From: Halobacteriales archaeon QS_1_69_70
GTDB lineage: Archaea > Halobacteriota > Halobacteria > Halobacteriales > Haloarculaceae
NCBI GenBank assembly: GCA_003021005.1
Contig: PXRI01000033.1
Location: 1 to 64,000, forward strand
Length of the DNA: 64,000 nucleotides
Direction: 5' to 3'
Below the pieces are notes generated by a model that saw only the letters and a list, made by a program, of their open reading frames with translations, was not told the origin of the DNA and made no database searches. The position numbers were made by a program, and so were the translations under genes. Of the stretch, positions 10,759 through 18,635 are shown piece by piece. Position 1 is the stretch's first letter, and each line of letters starts with the position of its first letter.

Positions 10759-11004
10759 TTAGAAGGTGTACTCGTCGCCCTGGTCCTCGTCGCGGGCCGC
10801 CGGATCCTGCTGGTCCTCCGTCATCTGGGTGAACAGGTCCTCGCCCTCCTGCTCGTCGGTCTCCTCGGTCGGCGCGTACGCCGACACGCCCATCGTCAGG
10901 AGTTCCTCGACGGCCTGTTCCCGGTTCAGGAACTCGCCCTGCTCGATGAGGCGGTCGATCTCGCTGTCGATGCGGTCCGGGAGCGACACTTCCACATCCG
11001 GCAT
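10759..11004 (-). CDS. Small ribbon-helix-helix-like DNA-binding protein
   Basis: An 81-residue protein. The first 45 residues (VEVSLPDRIDSEIDRLIEQG then LNREQAVEELL) fit a beta strand followed by two helices, as in CopG/Arc ribbon-helix-helix repressors. The rest is an acidic tail ending in GDEYTF. ATG at 11004 was chosen because the family core begins at MPDVEVSLPD; the upstream in-frame start at 11025 adds MIPERSP only. Such proteins usually act as dimers on operator DNA. No partner toxin gene is adjacent, so a toxin-antitoxin role is not supported. Confidence 0.8.
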   Translation of the reverse strand: MPDVEVSLPDRIDSEIDRLIEQGEFLNREQAVEELLTMGVSAYAPTEETDEQEGEDLFTQMTEDQQDPAARDEDQGDEYTF

Positions 11005-11336
11005 AGGGGATCGTTCGGGTATCACCGGCGTAAAACCCCGTGCTCGGCCACCGGGTCAGCCGGGGGTCGGGACCCGCTGCGGCCGGAGATCCCAGGGGGA
11101 GTCCCGGGTGGCAGTGGCCGACGGGGGCACAGGCGTGGCTGGCGCCGCATTCGAGGTACTCGCGGTCGTCCGTGTCGGAGAGGTAGCGGCCTCGCCACGC
11201 TCGATGCCGATCGGTTTTCCTGGGAGACGAAGCCGGTTAGTGGTTCGTGGTCACTCCTCCCGCTCGCACATCTGAAGCGCGCTCTTCGATCCGCCTCGCG
11301 GCTCGCGCGTCGCTATCGCTCCCCGCTCGCTCGTTC
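11005..11336. other. Intergenic region without a gene
   Basis: I see no supported gene between the ribbon-helix-helix start and hairpin array 2. The left part up to about 11210 is ordinary GC-rich DNA. The sequence then passes into the gctcgcggctcgc-type repeats. ORFs across this stretch are low-complexity translations. Confidence 0.6.
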
Positions 11337-11584
11337 CGAGGCCTCCCTCCGGTCGGCCTCGCGCCGCCCGGCTCGCGGCTCGCTTCGCTCACCGCTCGCT
11401 CAATCGGAGCCGCTCCCTCCGGTCGCGGCTCCCGCGGCTCGCGTGTCGTCACTCCCGCTGGTCGCTCCTCCCGCTCGCTCATACCGAGGCCTCCCTCCGG
11501 TCGGCCTCGCGGCTCCCGGCTCGCGGCTCGCTTCGCTCACCGCTCGCCCAGTCGGCGGCCTCCCTGCGGTCGGCCGCCCGGGCC
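11337..11584. repeat. GC-rich hairpin array 2 (shared 11-base loops)
   Basis: Directly downstream of the leftward antiporter stop (11585) lies a second array of the same type as at 1500-1955. Hairpins are at 11337-11361 (cgaggcc/ggcctcg), 11406-11432 (ggagccgc/gcggctcc), 11485-11509 (cgaggcc/ggcctcg) and 11554-11578 (ggcggcc/ggccgcc). Each has the 11-base loop tccctccggtc or tccctgcggtc. The spacers are also related (gctcgcggctcgcttcgctc). Because all arrays in this window begin at the 3' end of a gene, they may be transcribed as trailers. On the antiporter's own strand the loop reads gaccggaggga. Confidence 0.75.
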
Positions 11585-13273
11585 TCACTCGTCCATCTCG
11601 GCGGCCTCGATGCCGAACTCGGCCGCCCGCGCCCGCCAGAACTCCTCGTAGGCCTCCCGGCGGGCGCCAACCGTGCGCTCGCCGCCCCTGACGCGGTCGA
11701 GCTTGAGGTCGACCTCCTGGATCAGGTCCTCAGCGACGTCGTCGGCCACGAGGCCCGACCGGGCGGCGTCCGAGATAGCGGCCTTCTCGCGGCGGAGGAC
11801 CTGGCGCTCGCCGGCGAGGACCTCCTCGCGGCGGAGGTCGGGGTACTCCTCGAGCAGTTCGTGGATCGCGGCCTGCAGGTCGGCCGTCTCGCGTTCGTAC
11901 TCCGCGGTGAACTCCTCGTAGGTCGCCTCCGAGAGCTGGCCGGCGGCGCGGAGCGCCTCGGCGGACTCCAGGGCGCTGTCGACGGCGCGCGCCCGGCCGA
12001 CGAGCAGTTCGTACAGCTCCGCCTCCGCCGAGCGGGTGACGACGTCCAGCCGGTCCAACAGCGTGCCCATGGTGAGGCCCTGGACGACGAGGCTAAACCC
12101 GGCGACGCCGAACACCATCGCGCGTAGCGCCTCGCGGTGCGGGAACGGGGCGCCGGACGGCAGCGTCTCAAGGCCGAGCACGAGCGCTATCGGGATCGAG
12201 GCGTGGAGGCCGCCCCAGACCATCACGTGCTGGTAGTCGAGCGGGACATCGACGGGCCGGAGCCGGTTTACGAGCCCGACGATCGGATAGACGGCGAGCG
12301 CGCGCACGCCGACGACGAGCACGATGGCGATGGCGATGAGGCGGCCGTGGGCCACCAGTTGCTCGACGGGCGTCGTCGTGCCGATGGCGACGAAGATGAA
12401 CGTGTTGACGACGAAGGCCGCCGTGTCCCACGCGTTGAAGATCGAGAGCTTGGTCTGCGGGCTCATCGCGTACTCGGCGCCGCGGTTGCCGATGAACAGC
12501 CCCGAGACGACCGTCGCGATGACGCCGGAGACGCCGAGGTAGTGCTCGGCGACCAGGAAACTCCCGTAGGCCAAGATTGCCGTGAGGACGATCTCCGTCA
12601 TGTGCTCGTTCAGGTTGACCATCACGCGGTAGACCACGTAGCCGGCGACGAGGCCGACGGCGGCCCCGCCGAGGCTCGCGACGACGATGCCGAGGCCGAC
12701 CTCGCCGACGAGCGCGGCACTGAACGTGATTGTGCCGTCCCCACCGGACTCGTAGACGAGCGCGAGCAGCGTCGAGAAGACCACGACGCCGACGCCGTCG
12801 TTGATGAGGCTCTCGCCCTCGACCAGGGTAGCGAGCCGCTCCGGCGCGCCCAGCTCCTCGAACAGCGCCAGCACGGAGACGGGGTCGGTCGGGAGGATCA
12901 TCGCCGCGAACAGCAGCGCGACGAGCAACGGAAACCCGAAGGCGACCTGGCCGACGTACCCCAGCACCACGATGGAGACGAGGAGGCCGGGCACGGCGAG
13001 TGCGAGTATCGGCGCGAGGTTCCGGCGGAACCGCTCGAGGTCGGTCGTGGCGGCGCCCTCGAACAGCAGCGGTGGCAACAGGACGAGGAGGATGACGTCG
13101 TGGGTCAGGTCGATGCCGAGTTCGACGCCGAGTACCGACGCGGCCAGGCCGGCGAGAAGCAGCGCGATGGTGTAGGGGACCCGACCGACCTTGGCGACGC
13201 CGACGCCCACCGTGGCCGCGATGATGAACACGGCCAACAGGTCCAGCAGTTCGGCTTCCAGCCCGCCGACCAT
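11585..13273 (-). CDS. nhaP: Na+/H+ antiporter, CPA1/NhaP family
   Basis: A 562-residue monovalent cation/proton antiporter of the cell membrane, important for ion balance in salt. About twelve helices fill residues 1-400. CPA1 signatures are MILPTDPVSVLALF and EGESLINDGVGVVVF, the latter with the conserved Asn-Asp pair near residue 165. After the last helix there is a roughly 150-residue charged cytoplasmic domain rich in Glu and Arg that probably forms helices. ATG at 13273 (MVGGLEAELLDLLAVF) immediately precedes the first helix; the longer frame to 13390 has no support. The hairpin array follows its stop codon. Confidence 0.93.
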   Translation of the reverse strand: MVGGLEAELLDLLAVFIIAATVGVGVAKVGRVPYTIALLLAGLAASVLGVELGIDLTHDVILLVLLPPLLFEGAATTDLERFRRNLAPILALAVPGLLVSIVVLGYVGQVAFGFPLLVALLFAAMILPTDPVSVLALFEELGAPERLATLVEGESLINDGVGVVVFSTLLALVYESGGDGTITFSAALVGEVGLGIVVASLGGAAVGLVAGYVVYRVMVNLNEHMTEIVLTAILAYGSFLVAEHYLGVSGVIATVVSGLFIGNRGAEYAMSPQTKLSIFNAWDTAAFVVNTFIFVAIGTTTPVEQLVAHGRLIAIAIVLVVGVRALAVYPIVGLVNRLRPVDVPLDYQHVMVWGGLHASIPIALVLGLETLPSGAPFPHREALRAMVFGVAGFSLVVQGLTMGTLLDRLDVVTRSAEAELYELLVGRARAVDSALESAEALRAAGQLSEATYEEFTAEYERETADLQAAIHELLEEYPDLRREEVLAGERQVLRREKAAISDAARSGLVADDVAEDLIQEVDLKLDRVRGGERTVGARREAYEEFWRARAAEFGIEAAEMDE

Positions 13274-13434
13274 ACCGGTCCTGGCCCCACCAGGCCGATA
13301 AAGTTGACGAGCGAGCGGGAGACCGGTCGGATACCAGCTGTAGGGACGCCCTGGCTGCCCGACAGCGGCCGTCCGGTCGTCCGGACTCATAGACCACGTT
13401 AGCAGTGTATCCTCTCCCGGTCGTGGGACTGTAA

Positions 13435-13442
13435 TTTATATA
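13435..13442 (+). promoter_or_regulatory. TATA box of the copy-1 lipoprotein gene
   Basis: The sequence tttatata lies 29-36 bases before the ATG at 13471. This fits an archaeal promoter giving an almost leaderless transcript. The same box and its flanks recur before the second copy at 59995-60002, so the promoter was duplicated with the gene. Confidence 0.7.
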
Positions 13443-13470
13443 CAGTGGCGGAGTGAACTTCGATTAACGG

Positions 13471-14616
13471 ATGCGGCGACGACGGTATCTCCAGGCGGCG
13501 GCCCTCGGCGCGAGCGGGCTCGCCGGCTGTAACGCGCTGGACCAGGGGACCGAGACGCCGACCGACACCCGGACGCCCACCGTGAGCCCGACGGCGACGC
13601 CGCGAGATGAGGCGCCGGCTGTGGACCCGCCAGCGTACATGGAGCTATTGCCGAAACCGCACTTGAAGGGAACCGAGGAAACGTCGGACGCGACTTTCGT
13701 CCGTGTCGACTGGGACTGGTATCTCTCCCATTACGACAGCGAGATGCGGTTCGGCGCGACAAGCGAGGAAGACTGGACGCTTGAGGCGAACGCCGGAAAC
13801 CTGAACGATACCCCGCCACCGACATACCGGCTTCTCCACACTCCGGTCGGATCTACCATTCAAGTGGCCGGTGTCATCGCCAACGTCATCCCGAAATTCC
13901 CGAATCTGGGTCCGGAGTTGGTCCGACAATGTGGTTTGGAGATGGTGAACGAGAGCGGACAGGAGGGTTCTCGAGCAGGCTATACCTCTAACCAAACGGC
14001 CGAAGTCGCCGAAATCGTCAGTTATGCGAAGCCTGGGTATACGTTCTTTATAGGTCTAAACGCCGATAGCCTTAAAAACGCACTCAGTGGGAATGACAAG
14101 AGGACTCCTGAAGGTTATCCTGATATCACCTTTTACGCTGGAGGCGGGAGAATGTCAGGCAGGCTATTATTTATTTCGGAGGGGTGGGAAAAACCCGTGC
14201 TCCTTGTAGAAACAGCTGACACGAACGATGAAGAGGTCACGGTACCTTTTGAGCGTGTCACTGGTGCGGGTTCGACGGAGAGTGTGTCATCTGTGGAATC
14301 AGTCAAGTGGTGTTTATCCGAGTTCGTTCAAGACCTGCCCGTTCAAGTGGGTCAGATAAATGGTGGCCGGTCGAAATTTCCAAACTCGACATACGTTCAG
14401 TCACCCATACGCAGTCTTAAGAACTATGATACTGTATTTACTGGGCTCGATATTCAGAACGGTATCAATGCGACCGCACAGGTGGTAACGAGCAATGTCG
14501 AAGGCAACGCTCCAACTATTGAGGAGTTGATGGACCTCTACGGATCAAATGACGGCCAGGTACAAACAGGCTACCGTCCGTCAGTCTCACACCTGCTGAA
14601 CAGATGGAGCCGTTAG
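13471..14616 (+). CDS. Tat lipoprotein of duplicated cassette, copy 1, unknown function
   Basis: A 381-residue secreted lipoprotein I do not recognise. It opens with a twin-arginine signal (RRRRYLQ) and a lipobox ending LAGC, placing the lipidated cysteine at residue 20. A Thr/Pro-rich linker follows (TETPTDTRTPTVSPTATP). The globular part from about residue 52 contains VRVDWDWYLSHYDSEM, YRLLHTPVG and VQVGQINGGRSKFPNSTYV. A second, damaged copy of the same length and stop position lies at 60031-61106. The upstream 40 bases including the TATA box are also conserved between copies. The 3' half is AT-richer than the genome average. It converges on the PKD-protein gene with 60 bases between stop codons, and that pairing is also duplicated, so the two products may act together at the cell surface (inference). 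Confidence 0.85.
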   Translation: MRRRRYLQAAALGASGLAGCNALDQGTETPTDTRTPTVSPTATPRDEAPAVDPPAYMELLPKPHLKGTEETSDATFVRVDWDWYLSHYDSEMRFGATSEEDWTLEANAGNLNDTPPPTYRLLHTPVGSTIQVAGVIANVIPKFPNLGPELVRQCGLEMVNESGQEGSRAGYTSNQTAEVAEIVSYAKPGYTFFIGLNADSLKNALSGNDKRTPEGYPDITFYAGGGRMSGRLLFISEGWEKPVLLVETADTNDEEVTVPFERVTGAGSTESVSSVESVKWCLSEFVQDLPVQVGQINGGRSKFPNSTYVQSPIRSLKNYDTVFTGLDIQNGINATAQVVTSNVEGNAPTIEELMDLYGSNDGQVQTGYRPSVSHLLNRWSR

Positions 14617-14676
14617 TACACTATCTATTTGGCTGGTATCCCCACTTATCGGCATAGAGGCAAGATCGAGTACCCG

Positions 14677-15657
14677 CTAGAATTTTGCTATATGACCCCC
14701 GTTATACCCACGACCACCGGTACTGCCGCCATTTGTTGGATTATCCGGGTTTCTCATATTACTACCCCTGTCATCGACGGATAGCTCGTTAACTCTACCT
14801 CCATTATCGTCGCCCCGATCTTCACCATAATAACCATCCATTCCGTCCGGATCGACGAATCTACAATCACTGATGTCGGCACTACATTTCTCTTCCGCCC
14901 ATTTACCGACGAAATCCGGGTCCTTCCCGTCCACACAGGTCACCACGGCAGGGGGCCCGGCCCCGGCAGCCCTGACGACGGCCGCCTCCTCACATTCATG
15001 GTTCGTCTCTCCGCTGTCAGCCTTCGTGCTGGAGGTGGTGGTAGGAGTTGTGGTCCCGGTACTCGTTCCGGTATCGCCACCGACGGCCTCCGGGGGATCC
15101 TGCGGCTCGATAGTGAGTGTGTCGCGGGTGGTGCGGTTGGCGGTATCGGTGGCGATGACGATGAGGTGGTAGGTTTGGGGCTCTCGGTTACCCAGTTTCC
15201 AGGTCAACGTTTCGAGGTCGGCGTCTCTGGCCTCAGCACTCGCATCGTAGGGCGTCGGGTCGTCGACTTGTGGTTCGGTGTCCCCGCTTAGTTCCACGGT
15301 CGGCCCGGCTTTCTCGACGTGGACGTATAGGGTGTCGTTGTCGGTTCGGCCGTCCGCGTCGGTGACGGTGAGTGTGACGTTGTACCGGCCGACCGTCCGG
15401 GGCGTGAACGTCGTCCGGGCACAGTCCCGACAGTCCGGCGTGATCGTGCGGCCGTCCGGTGTCTCGATGGACCACTCGTAGCCGTCGATCCGCCCATCCG
15501 GGTGCGACGAGCCCGTCCCGTCCAGCTGCACCGTCGTGTCGACCCCGACTTCTTGGTCCAGTCCCGCCGCCGCCAGCGGCCCATCGTCAGCCGCGACGAC
15601 GCCGGCGGCGCCCGCCACGACCAGCAGGATGGCGAGGACTGTCGCGTATCGTTTCAT
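14677..15657 (-). CDS. Secreted PKD-domain protein of duplicated cassette, copy 1
   Basis: A 326-residue secreted protein. The signal peptide is MKRYATVLAILLVVAG with cleavage near residue 23 (VVAAD). A PKD-like immunoglobulin fold spans about residues 30-110 (LDGTGSSHPDGRIDGYEWSI, VGRYNVTLTVTDADGRTDND). A second beta-rich segment (TWKLGNREPQTYHLIVIATD) and a Thr-rich linker follow. A cysteine-containing module (NHECEEAA, VVTCVDGKD, EKCSADISDC) precedes a glycine/asparagine-rich tail from about residue 265. ATG at 15657 was chosen over 15678, because the TATA box at 15691-15700 would place the transcript start between them. Copy 2 at 61180-62129 matches almost exactly until VDPDG and then has an unrelated tail. 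Confidence 0.85.
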   Translation of the reverse strand: MKRYATVLAILLVVAGAAGVVAADDGPLAAAGLDQEVGVDTTVQLDGTGSSHPDGRIDGYEWSIETPDGRTITPDCRDCARTTFTPRTVGRYNVTLTVTDADGRTDNDTLYVHVEKAGPTVELSGDTEPQVDDPTPYDASAEARDADLETLTWKLGNREPQTYHLIVIATDTANRTTRDTLTIEPQDPPEAVGGDTGTSTGTTTPTTTSSTKADSGETNHECEEAAVVRAAGAGPPAVVTCVDGKDPDFVGKWAEEKCSADISDCRFVDPDGMDGYYGEDRGDDNGGRVNELSVDDRGSNMRNPDNPTNGGSTGGRGYNGGHIAKF

Positions 15658-15690
15658 TGTATCGTGGCGTGGATTCATCCCGCCTCCACC

Positions 15691-15700
15691 TATAAAATTT
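15691..15700 (-). promoter_or_regulatory. TATA box of the copy-1 PKD gene
   Basis: On the minus strand the bases read aaattttata, about 34-43 bases before ATG 15657. The same element occurs before copy 2 near 62162-62170. Its position argues that translation starts at MKRYATV rather than at the upstream in-frame ATG 15678. Confidence 0.65.
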
Positions 15701-15763
15701 CGGCATCTTCGTCCGGTAGACCACGGGGGCGGTATCGACCGTCCGGCGAGCGGCCACCCGAAC

Positions 15764-15770
15764 GTTTTAT
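15764..15770 (+). promoter_or_regulatory. TATA box of tyrS
   Basis: The sequence gttttat lies 25-31 bases before the tyrS ATG at 15795. The spacing matches a leaderless haloarchaeal transcript. Confidence 0.65.
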
Positions 15771-15794
15771 CGGCGCCTCCACGGTAGCACGTCC

Positions 15795-16832
15795 ATGGAC
15801 CCGGCCGAGCGGACCGAGCTGGTCGCGCGGCACACTGAGGAGGTCGTCACGGAGGCGGAACTCGCGGCGCTTTTCGACGAGCGGGACTCGCCCTCCGTCT
15901 ACATCGGGTATGCGCCGACCGGTGAGATGCATATCGGCCACTACACCACGATCCGGAAGCTCGCGGACTTCATCGAGGCCGGCCTCGAGGTGACCGTACT
16001 CGTCGCGGACCTCCACGCCCACCTCGACGACGCGAAGAGCCCCTTCGAACTCCTGGAGGCTCGCTCGGCGTACTACCGGACGGCCATCGAGGCGATGATC
16101 GAGGCTGCCGGCGCCGACCCGGCGGGCGTCGAGTTCGTCCGCGGGACCGACTACCAGCTCGAGGAGCCCTACACGCTCGAGCTCTACCGGCTGCTCGCCG
16201 GGACGACGCTGTCGCGGGCCCGGCGGGCCGGCAGCGAGGTCGTCCGCCAATCGGAGAACCCGAACCTCGGCGGCCTGGTGTATACCCTGATGCAGTCGCT
16301 CGACGTCGCGGCGCTGGACGCCGACATCGTCTACGGGGGCATCGACCAGCGCGGCATCTACATGCTGGCCCGCGAGCAACTGCCCGAACGAGGCCACGAG
16401 AAGCCGGTCTGCGTGTTCGCGCCGCTCCTGTCGGGCCTCACCGGGGGCAAGATGTCGGCCTCGGAGTCGGGCTCGAAGATCGATCTCACGGACGACGACG
16501 GGACCGTCGCCGAGAAGGTCCAGGCGGCGTACTGCCCGGCGGGGGAACTCGAGGACAACGGCGTCATGGAGTACCTCCGGTACCTCGTGTTCCCCGTGTT
16601 CGAGGAGCGCGGGGAGGCCCTCGTCGTCGAACGCCCCGCGGAGTACGGCGGCGATCTGAGCTACGGCGGCTACGACGCCCTCGAGTCGGACTTCGTCTCC
16701 GGAGAGCTCCATCCTGCGGACCTCAAACCGGCGGCCGCGGCCGCCATCGCGGATGTCATCGCGCCGGTCCGCGAGCGGCTGCTGGAGGCGTCGACCCTGC
16801 TGGAGGACGCATACCCCGAGACGTACGGTTGA
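15795..16832 (+). CDS. tyrS: Tyrosyl-tRNA synthetase
   Basis: A 345-residue archaeal class I synthetase that charges tRNA-Tyr. The ATP-binding HIGH motif is in GEMHIGHYTTIRK near residue 48 and the KMSKS-type motif is KMSASESGSKID near residue 220. VYGGIDQRGIYMLARE, an archaeal/eukaryotic TyrRS signature, lies near 180. YIGYAPTGEMHIG with the preceding tyrosine identifies the tyrosine rather than the tryptophan enzyme. Length is normal for archaea. A good TATA box sits 25-31 bases upstream, so ATG 15795 is secure. The gene stands alone, divergent from the PKD-protein gene. Confidence 0.96.
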   Translation: MDPAERTELVARHTEEVVTEAELAALFDERDSPSVYIGYAPTGEMHIGHYTTIRKLADFIEAGLEVTVLVADLHAHLDDAKSPFELLEARSAYYRTAIEAMIEAAGADPAGVEFVRGTDYQLEEPYTLELYRLLAGTTLSRARRAGSEVVRQSENPNLGGLVYTLMQSLDVAALDADIVYGGIDQRGIYMLAREQLPERGHEKPVCVFAPLLSGLTGGKMSASESGSKIDLTDDDGTVAEKVQAAYCPAGELEDNGVMEYLRYLVFPVFEERGEALVVERPAEYGGDLSYGGYDALESDFVSGELHPADLKPAAAAAIADVIAPVRERLLEASTLLEDAYPETYG

Positions 16833-17111
16833 TCGAGCGGCCGACGATCCACGTGTCGAGCGCCCGATGTCGAACCACTGGGTCGCTTCTGTCGGCGGCA
16901 GTGGTAATCGATGGTCTGATGGTGCCTTTGGATGAGCCGACGGGACCGGGAGAGAAGGGTAGCTGCGCCGATCGCTGCACGCCCGAATCACTCCCACCGT
17001 GAACGTTCGTCCAGTTGCGCGACGTGACGCGTCGAAACGTCGGCTTATCGGGTCTGCGCAGTCGACGAACGAAGGGGCACTTTGTTAACGGTCGCTCCCC
17101 CATCTGTCCCC

Positions 17112-17354
17112 ATGACCCACACGTGTCGGAACTGCAAGCGGACCTTCTCCGGTAAACTCCAGTACGAACTCCACCGGGACACCTGCTCGGCCGACGCACT
17201 CGTCTGCGAGCGATGTGGCGAGCAGTTCTCGGAGCGACGGGCGACGCGAGACGGCTGGCACTACGCCTGCCCGACGGACGAATGTGAGGGCTCCGGACTC
17301 GCCGAGGACCTCCACCCGGTCCGGGATTTCAGCGTCGCGAGTCGGGCCGAGTGA
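17112..17354 (+). CDS. Small zinc-finger protein (C2HC-type plus zinc ribbon)
   Basis: An 80-residue protein with two metal-binding sites. The first is CRNCKRTFSGKLQYELHRDTC, read as Cys-x2-Cys-x12-His-x4-Cys, close to a C2H2 finger. The second is CERCGEQFS followed by CPTDEC. A TATA-like ttgttaac lies about 25 bases upstream at 17081-17090. Such small zinc-finger proteins are numerous in haloarchaea and mostly uncharacterised; nucleic-acid binding or a regulatory role is a guess. No operon partner is apparent. Confidence 0.82.
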   Translation: MTHTCRNCKRTFSGKLQYELHRDTCSADALVCERCGEQFSERRATRDGWHYACPTDECEGSGLAEDLHPVRDFSVASRAE

Positions 17355-17490
17355 CGTCGTCCATACCGCCGGCCGTCACTACCGCCAGGGGCCCGTTCGC
17401 CGCCGGTCGTCGGCCGCGCCTGGGGAGGTGCTGCTCTGTGACCACATTGGGGGTCCCGAGCCGGCTCCGTCCAGCCAAGTCGATCAAGTC

Positions 17491-17548
17491 TCAGTCGCCC
17501 GCGAACCCAACTGTGATCTCCCCGGCGTCGAGTTCGGTCTCGTGGGGT
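17491..17548 (-). pseudogene. Duplicated 3' end fragment of a metE gene
   Basis: Read leftward this encodes ETELDAGEITVGFAGD and a TGA stop. The intact metE gene at 19148-20212 ends EAELDAGEIDVGFAGE, and the DNA is identical at most positions over about 50 bases. The fragment abuts the truncated ndk fragment in opposite orientation, with the junction near 17548. It lies 1.6 kb from the complete gene. It marks an old rearrangement or insertion boundary. Confidence 0.7.
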
Positions 17549-17550
17549 AG

Positions 17551-17937
17551 GTCGTCTCCCGTTCCGAAGAGCGCGGCCTGAAGCTGGTCACCGGGAAGTT
17601 CATCCGCATCGACGGCGACCTCGCGCGCGAGCACTACGCCAAGCACGTCGAAAAGCCGTTCTTCGACAGTCTCAAGGACTTCCTCACGTCCGGCCCCGTC
17701 TTCGCGATAGTATGGGAGGGCGCCGAGGCCGTCGCGCAGGTCCGGCGGATGATGGGCGAGACCGACCCCGCCGAGTCCGCCCCGGGCACGGTCCGCGGCG
17801 GCCTGGGTCTGGACCTCGGCCGGAACGTCATCCACGGCTCCGACACCGAGCCCGGCTCCGCCGAGCGGGAGATCCAGCTGTTCTTCGACGACGACGAACT
17901 GCTCGAGTACGAACGAATCGACGAGACCTGGCTGTAG
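17551..17937 (+). pseudogene. ndk: Nucleoside diphosphate kinase fragment, 5' end missing
   Basis: This encodes the C-terminal ~128 residues of an archaeal Ndk, from VVSRSEERGLKLVTGKFIRI onward. The active-site histidine region is present as GRNVIHGSDT, as are GPVFAIVWEG and RRMMGETDPAESAPGT. Full-length enzymes have about 20 more N-terminal residues including the conserved FVMVKPDG strand; here the frame is closed by TAG at 17548-17550, exactly where the metE fragment begins. The first in-frame ATG is 17746, inside the protein core. I therefore call it a truncated pseudogene. The remaining codons show no stop or frameshift, so the event looks recent. A functional ndk must exist elsewhere if the cell needs it. 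Confidence 0.85.
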
Positions 17938-18330
17938 GAATAGACACCCACTTTTTACTCCCGCGGGTGTCCTCGGTCGCCTGCGGCGTCCTGCGGGCAC
18001 AGCGTGGCGGCTTCGCCGCCACGGCATCCGGTCGCGGGCCGCCGGCCCGCAACCCGCTCGGTCGCAAAAAACTTGGCGAAAAAGCCGCAGCCGGACGCTC
18101 GCTGCTCACGGCTCACTTCGCTCGCGGCTCCCTATGGGTCGCCGCTCGCGCTGACGGAGGCCTCCCTCTGGTGGGCCTCCCGCTCGCCGTTCGCCCATCC
18201 GGCGGCGCTCCCTTTGGTCGCGCCGCCCGCCGCTCGCGTCCGGTGAACCGCACGGTCGTTCGTCTCTCGGCTCCACCGCTCGAAACGGAGACGCTCCCGT
18301 TGGTCGCGTCTCCCACCGGTCACTCGCGGA
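17938..18330. repeat. GC-rich hairpin array 3 (shared 11-base loops)
   Basis: The third array of the type described at 1500-1955, here downstream of the ndk fragment. Clear hairpins are at 18156-18180 (ggaggcc/ggcctcc, loop tccctctggtg), 18201-18227 (ggcggcgc/gcgccgcc, loop tccctttggtc) and 18287-18313 (ggagacgc/gcgtctcc, loop tcccgttggtc). A related unit with stem gcggc/gccgc surrounds tccctatgggtc near 18124. Loops follow the form tccc-n3-ggt plus one base. No gene is supported in this interval. Confidence 0.72.
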
Positions 18331-18635
18331 TGCTCCGTGATCGATAGGTCAGTCGGTACAGGCGATCGATGCCGCAGACCACGTCGAAACATATCTGATT
18401 CCCACCATGATTGGCGTGCTGCATACAGGGCACGTGTCGTGCTTTGTAGTTCAATGCGTTCCGGATGTGGCAATCGTCGGTACAGAAGGACCCCAACCTG
18501 AGGCGAATAGCGTGCTAATGAGAGCATCATTGGGGGAGTAGCGCGAAGTGGAGTATAATCTGTCGCGTATGACATGGTCTCCCGCCTAGAAATAATTCGT
18601 AGCCCATTGCTATTGGGACACCTATCCGGATTAGG
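18331..18635. other. AT-richer intergenic stretch
   Basis: About 300 bases of lower GC between hairpin array 3 and the pilin-like gene. I find no ORF with coding character, no tRNA and no strong repeat. Composition changes sharply near 18370, which suggests that it belongs with the AT-rich gene to its right. Confidence 0.5.

Noticed and set aside
10759-11004. Antitoxin of a toxin-antitoxin pair
   Set aside because: The ribbon-helix-helix fold fits, but no toxin-sized partner gene lies next to it on the same strand.
17491-18027. Minus-strand ORF of 178 codons over the ndk fragment
   Set aside because: Only its last 16 codons (metE end) resemble a protein; the remainder is antisense to the ndk fragment.
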